Assembly: GCF_963678635.1 (NCBI RefSeq) | Contig: NW_026971134.1 | Coordinates: forward strand, 1 to 25,678 | Reading direction: 5' to 3' | DNA length: 25,678 nt | DNA from: Symsagittifera roscoffensis | Lineage: Eukaryota; Xenacoelomorpha; Acoela; Convolutidae | Shown here: positions 1 to 9,519 of the stretch, piece by piece | Position numbering within the stretch: position 1 is the stretch's first letter | How the letters are laid out: each line of letters begins with the position of its first letter | Notes under the pieces: generated by a model | The model's database searches: none | What the model was told of the DNA's origin: nothing | The model's input: only the letters and a program-made list of their open reading frames with translations | Made by a program: the position numbers and the translations under genes

Positions 1-1693
1 ACGAAGGTAAATATACATGTTCAAACATAGAGTCTTGAACATTGATAGTAACTGGTGAAATTTTATAGAAATCAAAAACAAAACGAATTTGTGTTGATAT
101 TTTTTACAAATATACAAATGTGCACTGATTTCTTATTAAAACAATACATATCTGCACAGAATAACGTTTTTTTTTGTTAAACCTCGACTTTTCGAGAAAA
201 AAAACTTAGCTACATCTGTTTTCAAATATGAACATGTAAGCAAACCTATCAGAAAACTTCATATACCCAATATGATTTAGTTCGTGCAAACTGAATTATA
301 GCTATATCTAGTGCCTGGTTTTTACAGAGCACGAGTACAGTATTTTTTGGAATTTTTTGAGAATTCCATGGCAAAACCGAACAAGAAAAGTTGATTGAAT
401 ATGCGTTATAATTATTATTTTGACTTTTCGAAAACTTCTGAACAAAAAAACCTTCCAAATAAACATATTACTTTAATGCAATTATCCCACCTACATACAC
501 TTTTTAACAATTATGAACACATATGCATTGACAAAATATATTTGTCGCATTTAATATACTTATTTGTATCTGGTGTAAAATTATTAAGGTTTCTAGCAAT
601 TCGGCGATATGAAATTATGGAATTTGTGCTTTAGGTATATTTCAACAAACAGTTTGACTCTGAATTAGTTGTATCTTTCGCAAAACTACCATCGAACATT
701 TCCATAATCTTTCGCATAAGCAAACAATACAACTAATATAAAAAACAAACAAGTGTTCCATCATTCGAAAGAAAAAATTGCGAAAACACAGCTAAACACA
801 CGCTCATAAGTGTCTAGTCTGTTTAATTTATCTATTGAAGTACCTCAAAAATCCTCATATGTGTTCATGATTGCTAAAAAGTGTAAGTACTTCTGTATAA
901 TTGTTCAAAAAATCCAGGAAAAACAGAAAGCGAAAAAAAGCATAAAAAAATGTTCCAGTTCAAATTCTTTAATTATCAGTCGCTCAAAATTAAGCACACA
1001 AAATTTGCACAATTGTGAGTTTTTGCAGAAATTTATCATTTAATTTTGAAAAAATTACATAAATAAAATCAAACAAGCACGCAATTATAGCCCTTTATCT
1101 AACTGTAATAAAAAAGTCTGACTCCTGATTGATAGGCAACTGAAAAAAAACATGAACAATTTTTTTTATGTTTCAAAGGTGAATTATCCGCTTGAAAAAA
1201 AAACACTCACAATGGTTTTATTCATCACAGGTGAAGTACGCGTTTGTAAAGAAAGGTAGAAACATAAACGTAGACAAAAACATCATTCGAGACAATCCGT
1301 ATATCAGATTTCGTAGTCAGATAATGCTTTCTATCGTTAAAGTAATAACCCTATTATGATTTATTTGTTCATGGTGGATCATCGAGCCAAAAAATGAAAA
1401 TAAAATCACGTCCAAAATTACATGAAAAAATGCAAAAACAGAACGATAAAGTCACATAAAATTGTTCGCATAAACACAGGTATATATAGATATTTTTCAC
1501 AAACATGGAAACGAAAATAGTCTGATCTATAAAATCTAATTTGAAAAACTAAAAAACTTTTTCAAAAGACTTAGGACAAAAATTAAAAAAGAGTTTGGTT
1601 TATAAGTAGATCTGTGTCAAAGTTGTACGGCTTGACGTGTTCCGGTTAGTAAAACCATTACTTCATACATATTTACAAAAATACATGATTTTC
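1..1693. other. AT-rich non-coding stretch, no gene recognised
   Basis: This stretch is strongly AT-rich with many A and T homopolymer runs. Open frames here (for example 395-634 and 810-1043 on the plus strand) are short, use low-complexity AT-rich codons and show no recognisable motif. I could not match this segment to the repeat units further right. It is best read as intergenic or intronic DNA flanking the decayed element. A distant exon of a host gene cannot be excluded by eye. Confidence 0.55.
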
Positions 1694-1916
1694 GATTTTC
1701 CGAGGAAAACATAACAAAATCCAAAACAAATCACAGACGCACCTACGCACTCACACACAAAAAGATAGGTTGTATATTTTGAAAGTGTAATCAAATTTCC
1801 GAGGAATTTTCCGTTGATTTTCCGAGGAAAACATAACAAAATCCAAAACAAATCACAGACGCACCTACGCACTTACACACAAAAAGATAGCTTATATATT
1901 TTGAAAGTGTAATCAA
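1694..1916. repeat. 101-bp direct repeat, two copies, period 122 bp
   Basis: Copies lie at 1694-1794 and 1816-1916, separated by 21 bases that themselves contain partial copies of the repeat start (TTTCCGAGGAA-like). I count three mismatches between the copies. The internal piece CACAGACGCACCTACGCAC is unusually C-rich for the region. A short minus-strand open frame spans both copies only because the repeat lacks stops in that frame. I see no mobile-element termini, so this is probably a simple local duplication. Confidence 0.9.
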
Positions 1917-2999
1917 GTACCCTAAAAACCTCGAGACCAATTGAAAACTTAATTTAATTTTGTATCAAATTTCAAATCTAGCTAAAATAGTATAGAGAGT
2001 ATTGTCAATATTTCCAAGATTTTTCAAAAGAACTGCACTTTACATAGTTGCACTGATTCTTAAGCTTTTGAAAACAGAAGAAGATACACATATTATGGAC
2101 GAAAATTCAGTGAGAATCAAGTAATTTCAAAAATTTATATTTTAAGATAATCCTGGACGCAAACTTTGGTATTGCACCTTACAAACATTATAAAAAACGA
2201 CAAAATGATCGAACAAATTTACAGTTATATGACAATGAAAATACCTAAACATTTCTACATATATTGAGATAGTCACATATCCCATTTCCAAACAAATGAC
2301 ATATATGTTTCTATCAAAATGACAACACAGCTACAAACATTGAACACATGCACCCTTAAACGTACACACAATTACTTACAAAAAGCCAATCCAAAATAAT
2401 AATCTGCAAATCTCCAACACCCATCAATAAAAACTTATTTTTTATAAAAATTTATAATTGCAAACAAAAATTAGTTATCATAAAGTTATTTCATTTCAGT
2501 TATATCAACAGAAATTCTAATACAACAAAATTTTCATCATAATATATACTGAAATAAAACAAGTACAAAAATAGGAATGCATGACTTACAATTAAGGCCA
2601 AATTGAATGTGGAGCGGTGAAATTCATCCAAAAAACGTTTGTTTTGTTTTGGCCTAACAAATATAAATTTTTCTCAAGCAGATTTTATAGTATAAAACCA
2701 ATAATTCCCGTATCAAAGGGAATTCCATGTACCATAATTGTAATGAAAATCAAGTTTCTTTTTTTCCATTTGTAACATTGCCAAATTAATGTTTTGTTGA
2801 GGCACGGCGACTGATGTGTTTTTTTTTAAATTTTTATTATACTTGGGTAAATTTTAAAACAAAAAAAATATCACTGTAATTGGTTTGAAGAATAAATTTT
2901 TTGGATGACTGGTGTTGTGCAAATATATCTATGTGTGTGAATGATTAATTACTGGGATAGCTGATTCATTACATTATAAGGTTTTTTGATGTCTTGTTG
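1917..2999. other. AT-rich non-coding stretch, no gene recognised
   Basis: No reading frame of note and no homology to the units at the right of the window. A weak inverted match (TTAAGGCCAAA near 2592 and TTTTGGCCTAA near 2647) frames about 65 bases but has no extended arms. From about 2800 onward the plus strand becomes G/T-rich, grading into the GATG-type repeat. Confidence 0.5.
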
Positions 3000-3665
3000 T
3001 AGGATTATTCGATTGCATCGAGTGATGAAAAGATTCGCTGCCGGAAGCGTTGATGGCTTGATGGAGGGATGTTGAAGGATTGAAAGTCTTGATGTATAGA
3101 GTGCTGGGTCGAAACTTGACTGAATCGATGGATCGATGGATGGATCACTTCATGACAGAATGACCGAGTGTTTAGATTGAGGATTGGTTGGCTGGCTATA
3201 TAGTTGTTTGGATGCATGAGTGAGCTGACCGCCAAATGAATGGCTAGATGTCAAGAAGAAAAGCTGGTCGAACGGCTGCTGGACTGCTACCTAGATGGAT
3301 GACCTGATGGATGTCTGGCTAGAGGATTTGAAAATTTGAAGAGCCCATGGATTGATACGTTATAGATAGGCTGATTAATGAATAATTGGTTTAAAATAAG
3401 GATTAATACTTAGATGCGTGGTTGCCTGGATCGATTAATGGATTGACGGATGTAGGCCTGGAAAGATAGCTGAACGAATAGATCGGCGGTGGATTGAAAA
3501 TACGGCTAGATAGATGGTTGTTTTGTTTTCTTTTTGGTTATTGGTTCTATTTTTATCGAGATGGTTTTATTAAAGGTTGGGTTGATTAAAAATGGCTGCA
3601 GAGGGATATACAGCTAACCAGATATATGGCTAGATGGGAAACTAGTTTGATCAATGGAGGAAGGG
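3000..3665. repeat. decayed GATG/GGAT-type simple repeat tract
   Basis: The plus strand is dominated by variants of GATG, TGGA and GATT, for example TCGATGGATCGATGGATGG near 3125 and GATGGATGACCTGATGGATG near 3292. G, A and T are abundant while C is rare, an obvious strand asymmetry against the flanks. The array has no clean unit left, so it looks like an old tetranucleotide satellite broken by substitutions and indels. The minus-strand open frame at 3005-3235 is rich in His, Ser, Ile and Gln, which is simply this repeat translated. Confidence 0.8.
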
Positions 3666-5183
3666 TAGAATTTGACATGCTACATGCTAATGCATACTGC
3701 AAGTGAGCAACGTGTAAATGAAAGGCCTTGTACTTTTTCAATAACTGAATTCTTGCTCTCCAAAAATTATAAAATGAATAACTTTTTGATTTGAATAATC
3801 TTACACTTATTTCAAATGGAAAGCAAGTGCTACAACAGATACTAGATTTCAGGAATCGCTTGCTTTGTTTTAAGACAGGGAAATATGATTTCGCATATAT
3901 TAAGATAGGTTATAAGTTTTACCCCAGCTTAAGGTAGAAGGTTTGAAATGGTAATATGGTAAGTTCTAAAAAACCTGGCGTCTGAATTTTTCGTCGTTCG
4001 AGTTTGCCGCTGAGAAAATTTATAAAACTAAACTGAAACCTTCGAGAAAGCTTCGAGAAAATCAAGCAAGTCTTTTGAAGAAATTAAAATCAATATTAAA
4101 AGATGAAATTTGATTATCACTGATTCGTATAATCATTTTTTACCACAAATTACAGTCAGGTAATCAATAATGCATTGAAGACAACTGATCCATCAGTTAT
4201 TTACAAGATGAGAGAATTTGTGTGTATCGCGTCCTCCTGAACTTTTGGGTAAAACTAACTCAAACCCTTCTTTGTGTGCTCGTGTGTAGCAACCACGTGG
4301 TTAATGGTTCAAAATTTTTTATTTATTTAATTCAAGATGATTGCTTTCTCGAGTACTGTTCTGTTATTGCCCAACTCTGCAATCGCCGAAATCCTCTGGA
4401 TTCCTTTCATTCGACCCTTTGCCAAAAAGTTTCTTTTGAATCTGCTCTGAATAAATATCTGCAATCATTTTCTCTGAATTCGCCTTTTTTCTCCGGATAA
4501 AATAGGGAATCCGTGTTCAATTCCACTTCCTCAATTTTATTAAAATCACAAAATTGTCAAAACTTGTGGTGAAGCTCAAGCATTCTCGGAATGAAAAGAC
4601 CGACAACTGTGTGCTCTCAGTGCTCAATTAACATTTTTCTAACTTCAATCTCGTATAGATCTTTAAGAACAGTGTTCATTCGTTTGAAGTGAGATTTGTC
4701 AATTGATCCGTGTGTTTTCTCATCAATTAAAACTTTGTGATCGCATATCTCGACCTAAAAAATATCTGATAACCGTAGAATGAAATATCTAAAAGTTCCA
4801 TCGTCTCTGTAACAACTCGGGATAAAGGGTTCTCAGCATCAAAATTTAACAACAAAATTGTTGAATCATTTTCCAGGCAAACACTGTACAAAGAGATAAA
4901 TTTTTTTACGCTGTGAACCACGTTCTTTAAAGAAATGCAAGTTAGGAGCGATGATAGAACCAATTACTAGTTTGAAACTAGATATTGTCATTCGATGAGG
5001 ATGCTTAAGAAGATCATTTATAAATGGAATAATTTTTATATATTCCCCGATATCTTTTCTTGCAGCTAAAATTGGGAAGATTTTGAAACTTTTTTCTTTC
5101 AGTTCATCTGGAACATCTAAGTCACGCTGAATTTAGCCAAAAGGATCTCCATCTCGCATTTTTTATAGTAAAGATTCAGTAGG

Positions 5184-5232
5184 TATACGACTTTTCTAGA
5201 AGTGGTTATACGACAGAAGTGGTTATAGCATC
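5184..5232. other. deletion scar with locally copied insert
   Basis: Relative to unit 2, about 200 bp (roughly 10610-10811) are missing here. At the breakpoint AGAAGTGGTTATA occurs twice, 17 bases apart (5198-5210 and 5215-5227), and TATACGAC also occurs twice (5184-5191 and 5207-5214). Only one copy of AGAAGTGGTTATA is present at the corresponding site of unit 2. The extra copy looks like a short insert templated from the adjacent flank. Confidence 0.7.
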
Positions 5233-5414
5233 CATAGCTTCAAACACAGTTTTGCAATGACCACAATATCCATCTACTTTGGAACAGTCAGTTTTATATT
5301 GTTTTCCAGTTGTTTGGAAGCTCTCATTGCTGCTTTCTGGTCTTGTTTATTGGTAAAATGACATGACCATTTTCTCGAATTAGCAAAAAAACAGTTTTGC
5401 CTAGCCTTGAATGT

Positions 5415-6746
5415 TGGCATAATGCTTTCTAATTCCCAATTCGTGCACAATCAAGTTGACAAACTTTAACATTTTGAATCGGGGTAAATCTGCCTCTCAT
5501 CCATTCTAACGATTGAATTGCAGATATTTGACAAATCTCTGATAGAGTTTATGTTCACGACAGTTTTCTTCGTAAACACACTTAATGGTCCATCTGTCAG
5601 ATCTGTTTTAATTTTCTTGCTCAAATCTGTATTGACTTTTGCAAAATGGGTGGAAATTTTCATTGGTGGATTTGTGCAGAAAAATATTTGACTGAGTTGG
5701 AAGAGTACATCCACGTTTTAAAACATCAATCTGTTTCTGATGATAGAAATGAACCTTTTTTTGCCTTACTTCATGAGTTGCAACAAAATCTTTGTTGTTT
5801 TGTCACTGCGAAAAGACATTTAGTGTAGTCATTTCAATTTTCAGCCAAAAATCCTGCAAATGTTTGAAATTATTCCATCCAGATGCTGGTACTGTCTTGA
5901 TTTGAAGTTTGCTCAGCAATTTTTGCTCGTGAATTCCGCTCGATCTGAAAATCTGGTAATCTTTAATGTCATTTTCAGATTATTACTTCTCAGTTTTCTG
6001 GAAAAAAAACGCTCTAATAGAGATAACTTTTGATTCCCGCGCTTCTCCGCACCGTTAAACTAACCATGAAGGAAATATTGTTTATTCTTTTTTACTTTAT
6101 AAGTTTTAGCAAAGGGGTCTACAGATGTCGCTCCAACCAAAAACTTCATGATATCGAGAGGATATATATGTCTTCAAGTTTGAAGGATGTGGAATATTTG
6201 CATTTTTTGATAAACATTGACTCAGCTTCTTTATTGTTGTTTAAGCAGGGAATCAGAAAGGTCTGAAAGGTCTTGGTCATGTTGAGATCAAATCTTCCAC
6301 TGTCAAGCCCAAACACAGGCAACGTGTTAATATAGCTCTGCAGATTTTGTTTCAAATCATTCAAGTGATTTTTCTTCTTTCTCAGAAACTGCGTCGACAT
6401 CAGTTTCCTCTTTATCTTCTATACATTCAACATCATTTTCATTTCGATGAATAATTTCGACAACTTTTTTTCTACTCCTGGAATATTATGACATCTGTTC
6501 ACTAACCACTCTTCAAACTACTATCTTTTTCCTATTTTAACTACTAATTTTGAAAATTAGTTCTCATTTTGAACCTAATTTTCTCAGCCAAGAGTACGAA
6601 GTTGATTACAAAATACAATTTACAAAAGGATTCATTGGTAATGTTTCGCTCAGTCGGAATGTTTCGAGCAGCGCAGCAAAAATTGCACTCAATAAACTAC
6701 TTAGAACTTGAATGTGCCTGCTTCTGAGCCACGTGATAAAAAACTT
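5415..6746. repeat. tandem duplication in unit 1, left copy (1332 bp)
   Basis: Pairs with 6752-8083 at a constant offset of 1337. Translated open frames within the two copies are identical, and every segment I compared base by base matches, so the copies appear to be fully identical. The left copy starts at TGGCATAATGC and ends at GATAAAAAACTT. It carries the polymerase segment from the N-terminal part through motif A. Five bases (TACAC, 6747-6751) separate the copies and belong to neither. Confidence 0.97.
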
Positions 6747-6751
6747 TACAC

Positions 6752-8083
6752 TGGCATAATGCTTTCTAATTCCCAATTCGTGCACAATCAAGTTGACAAA
6801 CTTTAACATTTTGAATCGGGGTAAATCTGCCTCTCATCCATTCTAACGATTGAATTGCAGATATTTGACAAATCTCTGATAGAGTTTATGTTCACGACAG
6901 TTTTCTTCGTAAACACACTTAATGGTCCATCTGTCAGATCTGTTTTAATTTTCTTGCTCAAATCTGTATTGACTTTTGCAAAATGGGTGGAAATTTTCAT
7001 TGGTGGATTTGTGCAGAAAAATATTTGACTGAGTTGGAAGAGTACATCCACGTTTTAAAACATCAATCTGTTTCTGATGATAGAAATGAACCTTTTTTTG
7101 CCTTACTTCATGAGTTGCAACAAAATCTTTGTTGTTTTGTCACTGCGAAAAGACATTTAGTGTAGTCATTTCAATTTTCAGCCAAAAATCCTGCAAATGT
7201 TTGAAATTATTCCATCCAGATGCTGGTACTGTCTTGATTTGAAGTTTGCTCAGCAATTTTTGCTCGTGAATTCCGCTCGATCTGAAAATCTGGTAATCTT
7301 TAATGTCATTTTCAGATTATTACTTCTCAGTTTTCTGGAAAAAAAACGCTCTAATAGAGATAACTTTTGATTCCCGCGCTTCTCCGCACCGTTAAACTAA
7401 CCATGAAGGAAATATTGTTTATTCTTTTTTACTTTATAAGTTTTAGCAAAGGGGTCTACAGATGTCGCTCCAACCAAAAACTTCATGATATCGAGAGGAT
7501 ATATATGTCTTCAAGTTTGAAGGATGTGGAATATTTGCATTTTTTGATAAACATTGACTCAGCTTCTTTATTGTTGTTTAAGCAGGGAATCAGAAAGGTC
7601 TGAAAGGTCTTGGTCATGTTGAGATCAAATCTTCCACTGTCAAGCCCAAACACAGGCAACGTGTTAATATAGCTCTGCAGATTTTGTTTCAAATCATTCA
7701 AGTGATTTTTCTTCTTTCTCAGAAACTGCGTCGACATCAGTTTCCTCTTTATCTTCTATACATTCAACATCATTTTCATTTCGATGAATAATTTCGACAA
7801 CTTTTTTTCTACTCCTGGAATATTATGACATCTGTTCACTAACCACTCTTCAAACTACTATCTTTTTCCTATTTTAACTACTAATTTTGAAAATTAGTTC
7901 TCATTTTGAACCTAATTTTCTCAGCCAAGAGTACGAAGTTGATTACAAAATACAATTTACAAAAGGATTCATTGGTAATGTTTCGCTCAGTCGGAATGTT
8001 TCGAGCAGCGCAGCAAAAATTGCACTCAATAAACTACTTAGAACTTGAATGTGCCTGCTTCTGAGCCACGTGATAAAAAACTT
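6752..8083 (-). pseudogene. duplicated N-terminal half of the polymerase pseudogene, unit 1
   Basis: This is the right-hand 1332-bp copy. On the minus strand it contains the Exo II-like motif (7618-7656), the FLVGATS block (about 7437-7486) and motif A MDERQIYP (6818-6841). It then joins, through the 5-base filler, to the start of the other copy instead of motifs B and C. Both copies share the same disabling shifts, so the duplication happened after the gene died. The overlapping plus-strand open frames at 6983-7165 and 7367-7603 are shadows: the conserved protein motifs are all on the minus strand. Confidence 0.85.
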
Positions 8084-9005
8084 GTTGCTGATTGTTAGTG
8101 AAAATTTACAAACAGGAAAGGAAATATCAATTTTGCACCTCTTTTTCTATGTCTGGTTTTATGATCTAGCCTGCATTTTGCTACAGTCCGCGCACCTCAC
8201 TTTACACTTCTAAGAAACAAAAAAATTACAAAGTACCAAAAACAAGGAAACTATTGCTTGGTACTCACTAGAGCGAGATATTTGAACTACCCCCATTTTT
8301 ATACTGTTATATTTATGCTGGTTTTTTGTTTCATAAAGTATAAAACGATTGTTTTTGGCGTAAAAGAAAAATCTGAATAACTTTATGTTTATTTAGTGTA
8401 ACCCAAAGTATATTACCAAAACAATTTTGATGTCAACAAATCAGGTTTTTTCTTTTTAAAAGTAATTAACATTTGGTTTCCATTTTTGTTTGGAAATTGT
8501 CCAATGAAAACAATTAAACCTTAGTATCCACTCCACTAGAAAATATCGCACGTGGTTTTCTTTGTGTTACTCCTGAACGTTACTCTTTATTCTACCTGAT
8601 AAAAAAACTAATGGTTTATTGTGATTTCCTTATCGATGAATAGGATGTAACTTCTTGAATTATTCACAACTTTTTGGACGTTTATTTTGTCCAAATGGAG
8701 TTCATTGAGTAAGCAAAGACCTAGTCAGCGAAACTTATTCAATCTAGAAATTTTCTTTTGAACCGAGTATTGAGTCTCAAAGATTTAACCTTGCACTTGA
8801 ATCACCCCTTTTAAAGAACTTTTTTTAAATTATTCTAGAAATTTTGAAAGTTATGAAAAAGTTGTACAATAAAAATCAAAGACTACTTTTATCGTCTACT
8901 TGATTGGGGATAAAGGTCACCGACTAAGCGAAGGGCTACTCACGGAAATTCACTCATTCGAAGAGTTTACTTTTAAATAAATAAGGAGTTTTAAAAAGAG
9001 TTACA
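8084..9005. other. linker segment, copy 1; no gene recognised
   Basis: This segment follows the polymerase block and is repeated, diverged, at about 14170-15095; part of it recurs at 20505-20660. Shared markers include CACGTGGTTTTC followed by GTGTTACTCCTGA, TGTCCAAATGGA, and GACTAAGCGAAGGGCTACTC. No frame stays open in all copies. It lies upstream of the minus-strand polymerase and could once have held a promoter or intergenic spacer, but nothing in the sequence shows this. Confidence 0.6.
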
Positions 9006-9519
9006 CTCCAAAACTTATAAAATGAATTTTTTTTTATTCGATTATCATTACACGTATTTCAAATGAAAAATGAGTGTTACAACAGATACTAGATTTCAGA
9101 AACCGCTCGCTATGTACTAAGAGGGGGACATATGATTTCCCACATATTAAGATAGGTTACAAGTTTTACTCCAACTTAAGGTATGATGTTTGAGATGGTA
9201 AGATGGTAAGTTCCAAAAAATCTAGCGTCTGAATTTTTCACTGTTCGAATTTTCCGTTTCTTAGGTAACTCATTCGGATTAGATGTTTTGATTATAGTTT
9301 ATTATGTTTGTAACAATGAGAAAATATTTAAATCTGAACTGAAACCTAACAAAAACGTCGAGAAAATCAAGCAAACCTTTTGAAGAAAAAAAAATCAAAT
9401 TTAAAGATGAAATTTGAATATCACTGCTTCGTATAATCATTTTACAACAAATTACAGTCAGGTAATCAATAATGCATTGAAAACAACTGATCCGTCAGTT
9501 ATTTACAAGTTGAGAGAAT

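Larger units (their letters stand above)
4220..6746 (-). pseudogene. protein-primed family B DNA polymerase pseudogene (Maverick/Polinton-like), unit 1
   Basis: The minus strand reads as a family B DNA polymerase of the organellar/viral type, N-terminus at the high coordinate. In order: an acidic segment (about 6375-6450); an Exo II-like motif PVFGLDSGRFDLN (6281-6319); a conserved block MKFLVGATSVDPFAKT (about 6100-6149); motif A MDERQIYP (5481-5504); motif B ending SFYGYQ (4766-4807); and motif C as NTDS (4506-4517), where active enzymes have DTD. A Cys/His-rich piece follows toward 4220. Frames shift repeatedly and stops interrupt every long stretch, so no product is possible. In active relatives this enzyme copies a linear element from a protein primer. 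The family call rests on motif order and spacing; the assignment to Mavericks rather than linear plasmids is inferred from the probable animal host. Confidence 0.78.
3758..9005. repeat. segmental duplication unit 1 (polymerase block plus linker)
   Basis: This unit is a diverged copy of unit 2 (9006-15095). Both start at a shared CTCC followed by AAAA(A/C)TTATAAAATGAAT and run in parallel through the degenerate polymerase and the linker. Both end in a similar segment (GGGCTACTCACGGAAA near 8935 and 15019). Unit 1 is shorter because its internal duplication is smaller and because about 200 bp present in unit 2 at about 10610-10811 are missing near 5200. The unit 1/unit 2 junction is direct, with CTCC as possible microhomology. 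Confidence 0.85.

Noticed and set aside
1663-1872. Minus-strand 69-codon open frame with a repeated Cys-rich peptide
   Set aside because: The peptide repeat is produced by the 101-bp DNA duplication, and nothing else supports coding.
2592-2657. Small inverted repeat (AAGGCCAAA / TTTTGGCCT) as a mobile element
   Set aside because: Only about ten bases pair, there is no target duplication, and no second copy was seen in the window.
4222-4500. 92-codon plus-strand open frame as a gene
   Set aside because: It is antisense to the region after polymerase motif C and its frame is not kept in unit 2.
5646-7603. Repeated plus-strand open frames (5646-5828, 6030-6266, 6983-7165, 7367-7603) as a small gene family
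   Set aside because: They lie opposite minus-strand segments that carry the polymerase motifs in order. Their identity between copies comes only from the perfect DNA duplication.
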